A DNA stretch of 64,000 bases. It comes from Lepisosteus oculatus (lineage: Eukaryota > Chordata > Actinopteri > Semionotiformes > Lepisosteidae). Made by a program: the position numbers and the translations under genes. The notes beneath the pieces are model-generated. The model made no database searches. It was given only the letters and a program-made list of their open reading frames with translations, and was not told the DNA's origin. Below, one piece after another: positions 21,240 through 32,610 of the stretch (position 1 is the first letter of the stretch; each line of letters starts with the position of its first letter). The stretch lies in the NCBI RefSeq assembly GCF_040954835.1, contig NC_090716.1, positions 17,340,775 to 17,404,774 on the forward strand. Reading direction: 5' to 3'.

Positions 21240-23700
21240 GTTAAAACTCTTATCTAACTTTCACACTCTTGATAATTCAATTGGACTTGTAAACATATTT
21301 TTCTTGTAACCTTGTATAACACACCTTAAGACTGAGTACCACCTACAGTGGTAGCATGTTTATTGGTTTTAAACATGTCTAGGGGATCAAGGCTGAGGAG
21401 AAGGAAGAGTTGAGGGGTGGATAAACACCAGATAAACTGGGAGTGTTTGTTACAGATTTCACAGGAATTTTACTGCATTACCTCCAAACAACAAGGCAAA
21501 AATGTCCTACAATATTCTGTCATCTTACTAGTTATAGATCCTTCAGCATGAGCTAATGCCTTCTGGTTTTACCATGGTATAGCAGGATGTGTGAATGAAG
21601 CATCCAGCTGTATTTTCATGGCTTTGCTCTAAAACCACAGCTACTGCCCAGGGTTCTCAGTAAAGTCTCACCCCAGTCACTTTGAGCAGAAGTGAAGCCT
21701 CTGGAACCTCAAATTTTGGACAATCACTTCAATTTTTTTAAATCAGTTTCTGCATAGTCCAAGTCTAGCAATTATAATTTGGACCTTATTAACAACAGTA
21801 ATTTCTTTAGCCAGTCCTAGTGCTCATTAAGAGATTTGTCTTATGGTTGAGTAGGCAGTGAGGATCATGATAGCTCACTCAATACTCTTCTTCCACTGTT
21901 CATTCTGGTTTACTTGTGAGTCTGTTGGTTGAGACCTGCTAATTTTATTGGATGGTTTACATTGACGTAAGAATGAAATGTGCCTGCACTAGAGGAGCCC
22001 TGGGATCCTAGAGGATGAAGGCTGCCTCCCAACGTAGATTGGAAACTCAGGCAAGAGAACCAGCAGAAAATAGGCCAGAGCTCCAGGGCGAAGGCCAGGA
22101 ACCACAGTGCAGACGGAGTGCAGGTTTGGAACTGGGAGCTGTAGTGCAGAGTGAAGGCCTGGAGAAAGAGCAAACTGGAACAGTAGATGCAGTGTAGAGT
22201 GATATTGCCAAGTTAAAATTGAACCCAGGCTTGAATACGTGAGGAACTCTGTTGTACCTTAATTTTTACAGTCATCCACTTTTGTATATTTTGTTTGCTT
22301 TTTACATAAGCTATCGCACATAATATTTTTAATTAAGCTTTAATGCAAACACACTCTTTAATTGTATGTTTAAAATTCACAATATGTATAAATACATTAC
22401 TTCTCTCTGAAAAAAGGTAACCTACTTACATCTAGCATTTTCAAATTTCATGGTGCAAAACCTACCGCTATCAGAAAACAACTTAAACTTGATAGGTTAG
22501 TCTAGTCATGAACATTCTGAGCAAAACCATTTCTCCTGTATTTTAAGGAAGGTTGTGTGGGACTGGGCAAAAGAGAACAGTGGAAGAAGGTACATTTTAA
22601 TATGTAAGTGGAGTTGAGTATTTTTTCCCCCCAATTGCTTTCTCATACTTTTTTGTACTCTGAAGACAAACATTTGAGGTAAAGCAGTTGCCACATTGTC
22701 AACGATTGGTTGAGCTCTGTGGGCTTTGCCCTAGCTTTTGAAATCACTTCCACAAAAAAAAATCACTTTTCTTCCACCCAATAGGTACAGGAGATCTAAA
22801 TTAAACTGCAGTAATTAAACTGGGTCTCAATTCCTCCTTACTGATGTCAGCCTTCATTGAGGTGCACATGTGAAGCTGCTACAGATCCAGAAGACGATAT
22901 TGATCTTGGCCACCTTGTGGATTTTGTAAAGAGTAGTGAGATTCTGCTAAGGTCAGACTGGAAAGGCAATGGAAAAGCTTCATTTCTAAAACAGTCAGTT
23001 AACTATATAAACAAAACAAACATTTAACCAATGATAGTTACCATTTTAAAGGACTGATGGCTTGTTTCAGCATAGGCAGGCAGTTAAACTCCAGATTATA
23101 TCCTGGAAAGACATGGGTGTGAACTTCTACTTGACACTTAATCTCATCTGGCAACGCCACCACATGCTGGTTGTAGTTGCAGGTAGTAGGTATGTATTAC
23201 TAGTACCACAGCAGCTAAAAAATCATGTTTTAAACTAGTAAGTGCTTGAGGAGGAAGCTGTCCACATTTTTTGGTTGTAAAGGAACAAGAAAGAGTTAAT
23301 TGCAAAGTGAACAATAGATTGGTTTCCACTGCTGAGCCTTAAAACCGGAAGATAATTTTAATATTGCCTATAGAGCACTATTCCAGTAGGAATGTGTCCA
23401 GCGTTCACCTCCACTTCCCCCCCAGTTTAATTGCAGTACTGAGCCCTTGGATTAACACTTGCAGTGTTACATGCTGCACCCAAGTAAGATGGTAAGATTT
23501 ATAACTTTTATAAACCTAGAATAGTACACTTGCCTATGGAAAAAAAGACAATAGTAACAGATTAAAAAACTACACCATTGATGAATCAATCACTTAAAAT
23601 GCCATTATAGTTCAAAACTTGACAAACTAGTATGTGTTGTAAACCGTATGACACAGTTATAACCTGTGCAGTTCAATCTGTGATTCAGGGAAACTAGTAC
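21240..23700. other. Intron-like region, no gene recognised
   Basis: No convincing exon. A plus-strand frame near 22860-23000 (reading ATDPEDDIDLGHLVDFVK) and a minus-strand frame over the same bases are both open, so neither is called. A purine-rich frame at 22015-22197 lacks any family resemblance. The plus strand is A/C-rich, as expected for an intron transcribed from the minus strand. Confidence 0.4.
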
Positions 23701-23710
23701 ATTTACTCAC

Positions 23711-23806
23711 CTTTTCCATGCTCTACACGAGATGCAAGTGTTAGTAAAGAACAGTGTGCACCAGGAAGAAAGCTCTGCATCACGTTTTGCAAAAATGACA
23801 GAAGCA
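23711..23806 (-). CDS. Candidate internal coding exon, product unknown
   Basis: A 96-nt minus-strand interval is bounded by an acceptor TTCATCTTCAG and a consensus donor GTGAGTAAA. It is open in the frame that begins one base into the exon (ASVIFAKRDAELSSW and on to SCRAWK) and ends with two bases left over, the phase required by the terminal exon at 21234. The plus strand is also open here. The protein is not recognised. Confidence 0.3.
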
Positions 23807-24779
23807 CTGAAGATGAACCACCTCCCAGGGTTTGATGCTGTACATGAGGTAAGGAAAAGGGATACTATTGATAGGCCATTTGAAGTTTAGTAGTCAAAGC
23901 CATAGTCTATCCTTCTCAAGGGTAGAGGTACACAGCTTTTGTGTAATCACATAAGCATATTACCCAGCCCTTTATTGAAAGAACCCAAGGCATCTGCCTC
24001 CGTGATGTGGCTAAGCACTGTTTGGGACTCCCACAATGGCAGGAGTACAGCACCTCCTGTTCTCAGGATCACACTTCACAGGGGTCCACGGGTCCTCCTT
24101 CCCAAACCCTGGTTCATTCCAGCTGGGAAATGAAGGACAAGGACAGCAGCTCTGGTTAACACTGCTCATTAGGTGCCAATTCTTAAAAAAACATGGAAAA
24201 CCTGAAGAGTAAGTTTGTCAGGCCAAGACGGGGTATCTATGCTCTATAGCAGTAGTTCCAAGTCTTGGTGACCTGCACACCTTTGGGACTTTATTTAACT
24301 TACAATATATTACTTTAAATCTCCAACATGAGTAAGAACAGGGAACAAACCAAAGTCAATGAAGGGTTTGATTGTGTAACTAAGGGCTGAGCTGAAACAA
24401 GGTCACCAGGAACAGGATTGGGAACCACTTCTCTAGAGTTAAGAGCCACTGGAATTGTTTCCCAAGATTCAGGAAAAGTTATTTTCAATAAACTGGGAAA
24501 CCCTCACTTTGGTGGGCAGGTGGAAAGTGTCATAGCTTAACAGAAGAATTCCACATGAAGGAAAATGGACACTGCTACAGTGTACCTACCCAGCTCACAG
24601 TATCCTGACCTTTCCATCAGGAACAGGCACTCCAGTCAGTTTACTAGAACCAGCCAAGTGAACGAATCTAAGAGCCCCCACTCATTAAAAAAGTCAACTA
24701 GAGAAAAACGGCACTTGACAAAGAGGCTTGTCCCAAAAACAGCCAGATGTCACCACTTTATAAATGCTGAATGAACACA

Positions 24780-24830
24780 GGAGCAGTGACTTTTTACACC
24801 TTAAGCTGGGCTGGCACCTCCACAAGAAAC
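24780..24830 (-). promoter_or_regulatory. Degenerate copy of the minus-strand TATA promoter
   Basis: On the minus strand GTGCCAGCCCAGCTTAAGGT precedes TGTAAAAAG (24790-24798) and a segment like the exon 1 of the 25.38 kb promoter (CTCCTGTGTTCATTCAG). The TATA box and the donor are mutated, so it is probably inactive. Confidence 0.4.
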
Positions 24831-25321
24831 CTGAGTAAAACCAGTTTTCCAAGCAAAAAAAGCCAAAATCAATTGGAAACAAAAAGAAGGCTTCACAGTT
24901 GAAATGTGTTTTCTTTCTTCTCTTTTCAGCATGGAATATGCATATTACTTGTTCCTTTCCAGACTGCGCATGCTGATGCAGGTACCCACCTACAATATCA
25001 ATAGTCCACCAGAAATGGCTTCATGCAGCTCAGCTGCTTTCTACCAGGTAATCAAGAAAAGTATACTAGTTATATTTTACCTATGAAATATAATTATTAT
25101 ACTATTATAGGAATGCAAACTAAATGGTCATAATCAAGTGTTTGATAAAACAACCTTGTAAAAACTCATTTAAATCAATATTTAGCAACAATACAAACAC
25201 TTGCTGCTCCAGTCCAGGAGTGGTAGTCCCCTTTAACCCCAGAAAGTGAAAAGCCAACTAGTTCAGCCCTGTAAACTTAAAGCAAATCTCAAGAACATAT
25301 TCTACCCCACAGAGCAGCCTG

Positions 25322-25425
25322 TACTCACCCCTGTTCTGAACCACTGAATGGAAACAGGAGCAAAGGGAGTCCTCTGTTTTATACCCTGAGCAGGGCTGGC
25401 ACCTCCCCCATGGAATGTAGCAAAA
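25322..25425 (-). promoter_or_regulatory. TATA promoter and exon 1, leftward unit
   Basis: Minus-strand order: GGGGGAGGTGCCAGCCCTGC (GC/CACCC-rich), TATAAAAC at 25384-25377, a short exon, then a consensus donor GTGAGT at 25328-25323. The same arrangement recurs at 45.71 kb and, degenerate, at 24.79 kb. Conservation of proximal box, TATA and donor across copies argues for a real promoter with a non-coding first exon of a few tens of bases. It would serve the minus-strand unit ending at 20.9 kb. Confidence 0.6.
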
Positions 25426-25429
25426 ACAG

Positions 25430-26140
25430 AGGAGCAAAGCATCCACAGGTGACAGTCGTAGTGGCTGTGAAACAGGTTTAACCCACAGTTAAAAGGGATG
25501 TTCCTTAATGTCTTTTTATAGGACCATACATGTGATAAGGATTTAATTGTACTTGTGTATATAACAAATAAACTGAACTGAATAAAAAAACAGCCTTGTA
25601 AACACACACATATGTAGGAGAGATGAGTTTCTAGTCATCTGCAGATATAAATGTGAAATTTAAGAGCCCAACCATCTTATTGTACTCCCACCATGTTCAT
25701 TTGTCATATAAATTAACTTTTTTAATTAATGTTTTTTTTTCCTCAGGAGTGTAGGAGTGTTATTTTTTCTTGTGTTTTTTTTCTGTGTGATTAGTGATGG
25801 TTTTGACCAAATAAAATGTTATGTTAAGTTAATATCAAGGTTGCAGTTATGTTTTGTTACACAACCAAACATGTTGTGTTTATATATGTGATATACAGTG
25901 TGGATATATATACACTTTGAACATTTGAAATTATATTAAGGACATTTTAAGGATCTTGAATAATTTGCAGTTTGGCTTCAAGTCACTTTTCACCATTTAT
26001 GAGTGAAATTTGAAGGGATAAAAAGGTGGTTTAATCACTAAGAAACTGCAACTAATTGAATAACAGGAGCAGGGTGCTATTTAACAAGTGTTCTTGGTAG
26101 TCATTTGGAAATTAATTTGGCTTTGGGATGAGAGATCAAT
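25430..26140. other. Intergenic segment between divergent promoters
   Basis: No gene. Base composition switches here, from A/C-rich on the left to G/T-rich on the right of the plus strand, between the minus promoter at 25.38 kb and the plus promoter at 26.29 kb. Confidence 0.5.
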
Positions 26141-26351
26141 AGGTTAGCTGGCTAATGCTTGTTTGGTCGTTGGAAGCAGGTGTGTGTTGTATTAGGAGCG
26201 GTGGGGGGTTTGGTAGTGGCCCTTTGAGGAGCCGTTGGGATTGGCCCCTGGTGAATTAGCTACAGCCGTGAGGTCATCGTGAGGCTTATAACAAGGCAGC
26301 CCAGGAGGGTGGGTGTCTGGCTCTCTTTGTCTCTTACTACAGCAGGTAAAA
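26140..26351 (+). promoter_or_regulatory. TATA promoter and exon 1, rightward unit
   Basis: Conserved elements in order are GGCTAATGCTTGTTTGG, an inverted CCAAT (GTTGG), GGTGTGT, GGGATTGGCCCCTGGTGAAT, a TATA-like CTTATAAC at 26284-26291, and a short exon ending at ACAGCAG before a donor GTAAAA at 26346. Three more copies (31.09, 48.35 and 48.92 kb) keep the same order with different intervening bases. The long G/T-rich tract starting here suggests transcription to the right. Activity is inferred, not shown. Confidence 0.6.
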
Positions 26352-27074
26352 GAGAGGCTTTATGTTATTAGAGTGGTGGTTGTTAGTTTTTAATGTCATT
26401 ATTATATAAGGTAAATTATTTTGCTATGCTTTTTTTAACCAGGAGTTGTTGAAGAATTGTAAAGCTTTTGCAAAGATGTGTTTTTAAAATTTTTAAGAAG
26501 TGTCAATACTTGAGTATGGAGTGAAGTTAAGATTAGTGTGAAGTCTCTATTTGCTTTTGGTTTAGACAATTTTTAGTTTTCCCCAACACTTATACATTTT
26601 GTTTTAGTGTATAAAACTCTTGTTGGTAAATACTGTGATCTCTTCTCTAGAGCTCAAACCGGCAACAGGAAAGGCTTTATATCCTGACTTGACAGTTTCA
26701 CTGGGACATCAGGGAAGACCCTTCTCTGTCCAACATGCTGGTGTTCCAGTCTCTGCTGGACTGTAGAAAACTGGAGATGCAGGTCAGTGTGGGGTGAGCT
26801 CTTAAGGCTGGGAGAAGTCTGTATGGCACTTGTTCTGGTCCCCTCTCTGTGGCAGTGGGGTGGCCATCAGTGTTTTGCTGCCCTTGTCTCCTTCAGGTGC
26901 TGTTCTGAGAGGCAGATGGTGACAATGAGCACATTCACTTGAGAGAGGATGCTGGTGGAGTTTCCAGATGAGATTTTGTTGGAACGGTGTGTGGAAACTG
27001 CACAGACCAGCTTTTTATAAGGCTGTTCAGCAGTGGTTCTGATTGTCTGTGAGTTAAACTACACTGCAGTACTC

Positions 27075-27320
27075 AGAGCTTCTCAATGCACAGTATGGAG
27101 ACACCGCTTGGAGAATTGTTCAGAGGAAGCTCACTGGCTGGATAAAAGGATACCCACTGTGTGACCTGTTGATGCCCACCTGTGCATATTGAAGTCTTGT
27201 GGTTTTAACAGTGGAAGGTGAAGAGGTGCTGCAAGCAATCCTTGAATATTCTGGATGCCCATGGATCTTGAGCAGTTGTAAAGGTAGTGTCTATGAGGAG
27301 GTGAGTTTCACTCTTGTATC
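27075..27320 (+). repeat. M block, copy 1
   Basis: Contains GAAGCTCACTGGCTGG, GTGACCTGTTGATGCCCACC, GATGCCCATGGATCTTG and a terminal GTGAGTTTCACTC. The GTGAGT is a perfect splice donor consensus, so the block may hold an exon end. Confidence 0.6.
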
Positions 27321-28120
27321 CTGTTTTTTTTTATTTATTTATTTTTACCCTTAAGAATTGGCTTAGTTTTGGAAGACTTCTGGTGATTTTTCTATCATGT
27401 TTGAGTGTTGGTTTAATTCGAGCTGTAGGTTTTCTTATCTTCTGGGTGCTGTACTATATACTGACATGTATAGTACTAAACTGGTACTGTAGACAATGAG
27501 TAAAAATTCTTACTGTTTCAAAGTGAAGAGGATCAAATCTAAATCTCTACTTCAGGTTCTGCTGTTGGAAGGGTTGACCAGGCCTTTTCTCCCAGAGGGA
27601 TGACCTTTATTTGCCAGGAATGTGCAGATGTGGCACACTGTAGACTGGTTGCTTTCTCTTCAGTGAAGATCTGCTTGAGGAGTTCTTAGTTACGAAACCA
27701 AGACAACAGCTGTTAGGGGACCCTGTCAGAGCTGCTCAGTGAGTTCTCTACCACCTAGGAGTAGAGACCGGGTTGACTGTGTGTGGGGCAGCTCTGGGCT
27801 TGACATTGCTTGATCCTCCTTCAAAGGTAGGAGTGGCTTTCTGTTCTGACTGCCACTCTGCACACCAGCCTTGGGGTGGCTGTTTCTAGGAGCACCTGAG
27901 CCACCTGGCTGGTTGAGCTATAACTGACTGTTCCAGGCAGGAGGGGTCTCTGATTTTACAGCCTTTGTTTAGTTGTAGTTGCTGGGGTTCTTTGTGTCTT
28001 CTAACTTAAATGAAGTGGTAAATTAGGAATGGAAGTCCAATACTGAAAGTGTTGTGCAAGCACAGGGAAAGATCTGGCTAAATTATTTTGCTAAGGGTAC
28101 CAGTGGAAAATGGAGATTCA

Positions 28121-28177
28121 CAGTATGTGAGATTTATTTCATGGGTGCACACATGTAAATAAATCTAACATTGACTG
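28121..28177 (+). ncRNA. Conserved stem-loop, copy 1 (class I)
   Basis: The arms ATGTGAGATTTATTTCATG and CATGTAAATAAATCTAACAT pair with a single G/A mismatch and one bulged T around the loop GGTGCACA. The outer pairing CAGT with ACTG extends the stem to about 22 bp. It is preceded by the CAAATACTGAAAGTG-type segment and followed by a gap and the 28.3 kb block, as in copy 4. RNA function is inferred from structure and recurrence. Confidence 0.55.
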
Positions 28178-29704
28178 AAATTCTGAACTGAATTAAATTA
28201 AAAAATGGGGAAACCTATGCTCTAGTCTAGTGTAAGGTGGACTTCCTGATTTAGCCCAGTGAGGCTGTATTTTTCCCCATTATCTGCACTAAAAGCCATG
28301 CTGTCAGAGGTTTAGTGCAGAAAGGGGAGGTATGAGTTTCTAGGTGACTGAAGTGGTATGTATTCTCTTGTGAGAAGGGAGAGAGCAGTATGGAAACTTA
28401 CTTGTGCTGGAGGACTTCATTGTTTGTGCTCCTGTTTAAACTGGCTTTATACTGCATATTTTTCCCTTGGCTCCTGTGTATTGACCTGTGACCATACAAG
28501 ATACTATGGTAGTAAACTATTTCTATTTTTACACCTCTTAGAACATTTGAATGACTTGATTAGGGAATGTTAAGCTTAGTTTTACCAATGGCTTGTTCTG
28601 CATATGTACAAGCTGTAATCTCCCTAATGGTATAGAGCATGCTGTAGCTGGAAGGCTGAAATCAACTTTAAGTGTTAAAACTCAAACCGTTCCCCTCTTA
28701 TGGAGCTCCAGTCAAGGCTGCTGCTGTTGGTACTGAAGATTGTTAGTGTTTTTGGTTTTGTACTGCTGTGGAACCTAATTATTTTTTTTTTTTGGGGGGG
28801 GGGGGGGGGGGGACTTTTTGCTCTTTTTGTAGTAAATGCGAACTTACTGCACCTCTTTCATTGTGTGTTGAGGCATTTTCTTAAAGCATTGTCCACCACT
28901 ATTTGTTTGGGTATACAACATTGAAATGTCTGTCAATTCTCTGTACTGTAAACTTGTTACTGTTTTTATGTAGAAGTACTGGTAGTTTTATTTAGGTGTG
29001 CATTAGATGTACTTGTATGTACCCTATGTCCAGATGGGAAAAATATCTTCCATTAACTATTTTTCCCCTTTACTTTAGGAATGTTAGTCTTCTGTAAATT
29101 GACCTAAAGATCTGAGTATTTGTGTGGCACAGGGAAGCAAGTTGAAGAATTCTAATCTCTTGCCTCAGAAGCTTGCAAGCTAATGTCAAGGAAGAGAAGC
29201 AAGGGCATCTATGTCCTGGGTGAGCAGGACAAGGATTTGTTTTTTTTTCTTTCAGCCAGTAAGGATCCAGCATTGAGGGTTAGGATCCGTGATCCATCGG
29301 GATTGGGGTGGAGTTGAGTTGGATGCACTGAATTTGATTCATTGTTTTTGTTGTTGTTTGGTGCTACATGTTTATTCTAGTGAGCTGTTGACAACCATTA
29401 ATGAATATTGCAAAAGGATCCAGTTTCCCTGGACGTCTGCCGTGTCAAAGGAAGAATGTTGAGGAAGCGGAAGGCTGTGTCTATTTCAACTATTGCCTGA
29501 ATCCCTGACCTTGGCTGCTCTGTGATGGGCAGTTTGCAGGAAATACTGGTCAGTAATCCAGTCAGCCAGAGTCTTTAATGCTGATCCAATTATTGCTCTT
29601 AACTCAAGTGCACTCTTGTGGCCAAGGTAAAGGTGAGTTTGAAGGTACATAGAGGGGAGGTGTAGGTCAAGATCTTTTGGTGTGGATTGTTAATTGATTT
29701 TAGT

Positions 29705-29985
29705 ACAATGATCAGTGTTCCCCAATCCCTGGCAAGATGAATCCACAGTGTGGAGAAACAAGATTGGTGAATCCTGTTCAGAGGGAGCTCACTGGCTGGC
29801 TAAAAGGATACCAGCTTTGTGACCTGTTGTCCATTTGTGAGTATGGAAGTCCTGTGCTTTGAACAGTGGGGAAAGTGAAGAGGTGTAAGCTGTCCTCAAG
29901 TTTCCTGGATGCCCATGGATCTTGGAGATGGAAGGGTAGTGTCTAGAAAGACACTGTGCCTGGAGACAAGGTGGGTTTCACTCAC
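29705..29985 (+). repeat. M block, copy 2
   Basis: Same order as copy 1: TCCCCAATCCCTGG, GGAGCTCACTGGCTGGC, TGTGACCTGTTG, GATGCCCATGGATCTTGG and a GGTGGGTTTCACTC end. The donor-like core is altered to GTGGGT. Confidence 0.6.
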
Positions 29986-30164
29986 CCAACCCCTCCCCCC
30001 CCCCCCTCTTGGATATCTTCTGGTGGCAAATGACATGGTTTTTAATGTGTTAAACCTTTTTGGCTTTCTTTCTGGGTTTGTTCCCTGCTTGGTTGAAGCT
30101 CTCCTACACAGTCATGCACTGGACTGGCTGCCATTCTGACTCAAAGACTGAATTACTGCATTGT

Positions 30165-30208
30165 ATGTGATTTTATTTCATGGGTGCACACATGTAAGTA
30201 AATCACAT
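30165..30208 (+). ncRNA. Conserved stem-loop, copy 2 (class II)
   Basis: The arm ATGTGATTTTATTTCATG pairs with CATGTAAGTAAATCACAT around GGTGCACA. Nine base pairs form the lower stem, then an internal mismatch, then the CATG/CATG apical stem. It is followed immediately by the G block starting CACTGCAGTACAA. Confidence 0.55.
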
Positions 30209-30210
30209 TG

Positions 30211-30445
30211 GATACACTGCAGTACAACTGTGACTTGGCACACTGCAGACTCCTTACTGGTTGAGGCTCTGAGGAGATGGCATGTCAGCCAGGTTCTCTT
30301 GATGGGTGTTGGCACAGGAACTGCTCTCTTCAAGGGAGAGGAACTGCACTGGATCTTTTCCTTGTGGAAAGAGCCCTGGACTGGGGGGGGTTTCTCTGCT
30401 CTCTACATTGTTTCCCTGTTAGCTTGTCCTGGGCAGGTGCTATAC
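30211..30445 (+). repeat. G block, copy 1
   Basis: Landmarks are TGACTTGGCACAC, GAGATGGCATGTCAGCCAGG, TTCTCTTGATGGGTGTTGGC and GAGGAACTGCACTGGATC. It follows the class II stem-loop directly. No conserved frame. Confidence 0.6.
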
Positions 30446-30959
30446 TGAACATTTTGCAAGTTCAGCGAATTCCTGGATTTGGGGTTGAGCCATATAGTGG
30501 TAGGAGATGTGAGCTTAAGGCGAATGGACACCTCCTGCTTGAATCTTTTGGTTTTACATGCATTGTATCAGTTTAAAACTGGTTTGAATCAAGTGGGTAG
30601 TGCTGTGCTTGCTCCAGATAAGGAATTTTTCAGACTTAAGACCTCTGCCTTAAAGTCTCTTGCTCAGCAGTTTCCATGCTAGTTCTTGGGACCATAAAGT
30701 GCTGCATGTAATTAAGTCATATGCAAAGAATTGTCTGGACTGGTTAATTCTGCTTTACTTCAAGTATGTTTCAGATATCATACCTTTCTCTAGTCTTCCC
30801 AAGCTGAACACATGGTTAAGTAATTTTGTTCCTCCAGTCTTGTCTTATTTTAAATAAAGGTTAATTTCCTTTTTAGTTTGAGATAACTAATGGATTAATA
30901 GTGGTGGGAAAGTTCTCTATGGTTGATTGTAATCCATTAATTATCCAAATCTCATCTGA

Positions 30960-31135
30960 TTAACAGATGAGGTGGTAAGTGCTAGTTTAGTCATTGGAAG
31001 CAGTTGTGTTGAATTGGAAACAATGGAGGTGGGACACTGAGCACAGGTTGGGATTGGCTCCTGTTAATCGCCCTGATGAGTTTTATAAGGCAGCCCTGGA
31101 GCCAGTGTGTTCCCAGCTGCAGCAGGTGAATGATG
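30960..31135 (+). promoter_or_regulatory. TATA promoter copy inside the array
   Basis: Order: GTGCTAGTTTAG, CATTGGAAGCAGTTGTGT, GGGATTGGCTCCTGTTAATC, TTTATAAG at 31081-31088, then AGCTGCAGCAG and a donor-like GTGAAT at 31126. It matches the 26.29 kb promoter but lies within the array, so it may start a second transcript. Immediately upstream is GATGAGGTGGTAAGTGC, which resembles the micro-exon donor motif of the 61-63 kb region. Confidence 0.5.
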
Positions 31136-31569
31136 CTCCTGTGATTTGTGGTGGTTTTTTACTTTTAAAATGTTAGTATTACTGTGGTAGGTAATAGTAA
31201 TAGCTTCTTTTGAGGTTTTAATTTTTTTCTAGGTTTTTTTTTTGCAAGCCAGTGTAATCAGATTTACTGTAGCCCTGAGCTTTATTGGATGAAAATCAAG
31301 TGTTTTGTTTTAGTGATCATTGATCCTTTTACGTGGTGAATTAACTAATTGTATGGATAAAGCTGAGGTGATGCATCTGCTCAATTTTTTTTTATCGGCT
31401 TAAATTTGTTAGGACTCACAGACTGTAAACCAATCATCCCACTGCCTGAAATTCCTGACCCTAACCTATAACCTGCACCTTCAATGCTGACCTGATCATT
31501 GATCCTAACCCAATCAGTGCACCCATGTGGCTAAGGTAAAGGTGAGTTGCAAGTCAAACTTTTTGTGCA

Positions 31570-31850
31570 TTTGGTCAGCAGTGATGTGCTTCCCGGTCCC
31601 TGGCCAGCTGTATGCACAGTGTGGAGTGACAGGCCTGGAGAATCCTGCTTCGAGGAAGCTCACTGGCTGGCTGAAAAGATGCTAGCTGCGTGACCTGTTG
31701 ATGCCCTACCGTGAGTATAAAGTGCAGAACTTTAAAACGGGAGAGCGAAGACATGCTGCAAGCTGTCCTTACATTTCCTGGATGCCCATGTATCTTGGAG
31801 CAGGTGCACTACCCAGAGCAGAGGTGAGTTTCACTCTTCTCCTGTCTTCC
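31570..31850 (+). repeat. M block, copy 3
   Basis: Contains the TCCCTGGCCAGCTGTATGCA segment, GAAGCTCACTGGCTGGCTG, CGTGACCTGTTGATGCCC, a GTGAGTATAAAG motif and the terminal GTGAGTTTCACTC at about 31825. Confidence 0.6.
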
Positions 31851-32180
31851 CTAATCCAAACCAAATTTGATGCTCTAACCATTTAGTATTGGTGAGTGAG
31901 CTTCTCTTTCAGATATCTTTCATGTTGCTTAGTCCAAATTGATCAAACGACCCCCTCACTTGTAAGAATTTTTACAATGGAGGAAAAGGTACTTTTGGTG
32001 TAGGCTTAGTGTTAAACTCTTGAACCTCATTGCAACATGCTATCCACTTAGAAATGAGGTGTAATTTTGGATTTGTCTTGTCTCTTTTGGGTGATGTTTG
32101 CTCCTTGATTGGGTGAGGCACTGACGTGCACTTGACTGGCTGTCATTCTGGCTCTCAAAGACTAAATTAGTGCTTTGTAT

Positions 32181-32219
32181 GTGATTTATTTCATGGGTGC
32201 ACACATGTAAATAAATCAC
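32181..32219 (+). ncRNA. Conserved stem-loop, copy 3 (class II)
   Basis: The most regular copy. The arm GTGATTTATTTCATG pairs with CATGTAAATAAATCAC through 15 bp with one bulged T, around the loop GGTGCACA. Confidence 0.6.
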
Positions 32220-32223
32220 TTTG

Positions 32224-32610
32224 GTTCAATTGTGACCTGATGGATCGGACTCCTTACTGGTTACAACTCTGAGGAGACAGCATGTCAGCCAGGTTCTCTT
32301 GATGGGTGTTTGCACAGGAACTGCACTTGCTCCCCTGTGGCACGACAGTGGACTGGAGGGTTTCCTTTGTTTTCTGCAGGGTGTTGTCCTGTTGGTTTGA
32401 CTTGGACCCTGTTGGTAGTGAAAATGCGGACTTGACTGTTTCTAAGAAAGGAAGAGGACTTGGGTTAAATCCTTCTCTCCATTTCAAGCTCTCTGCTGCC
32501 AGTAGGGATGAGAAGGCTTGTGCTCCTGAGGGAAGACCTTTCATCACCAGGAGTGGAGCGCAGATGGGGCCGGTCTCTTTCTATGAAGGTCTACTGGAGG
32601 AGTGGGGAGC
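32224..32610 (+). repeat. G block, copy 2, with downstream tail
   Basis: Contains GAGACAGCATGTCAGCCAGG, CTTGATGGGTGTTTGCACAG, then TGACTGTTTCTAAGAAAGG and a GGGATGAGAAGGCTTGTGC segment. The tail also occurs at 36.64 and 40.87 kb. Confidence 0.55.

Noticed and set aside
22850..25050. Plus-strand exon candidates at 22.85-22.95, 23.75-23.85 and 24.94-25.05 kb
   Set aside because: Each is flanked by passable splice motifs, but phases do not link, the reverse strand is equally open, and strand composition argues for minus-strand transcription here.
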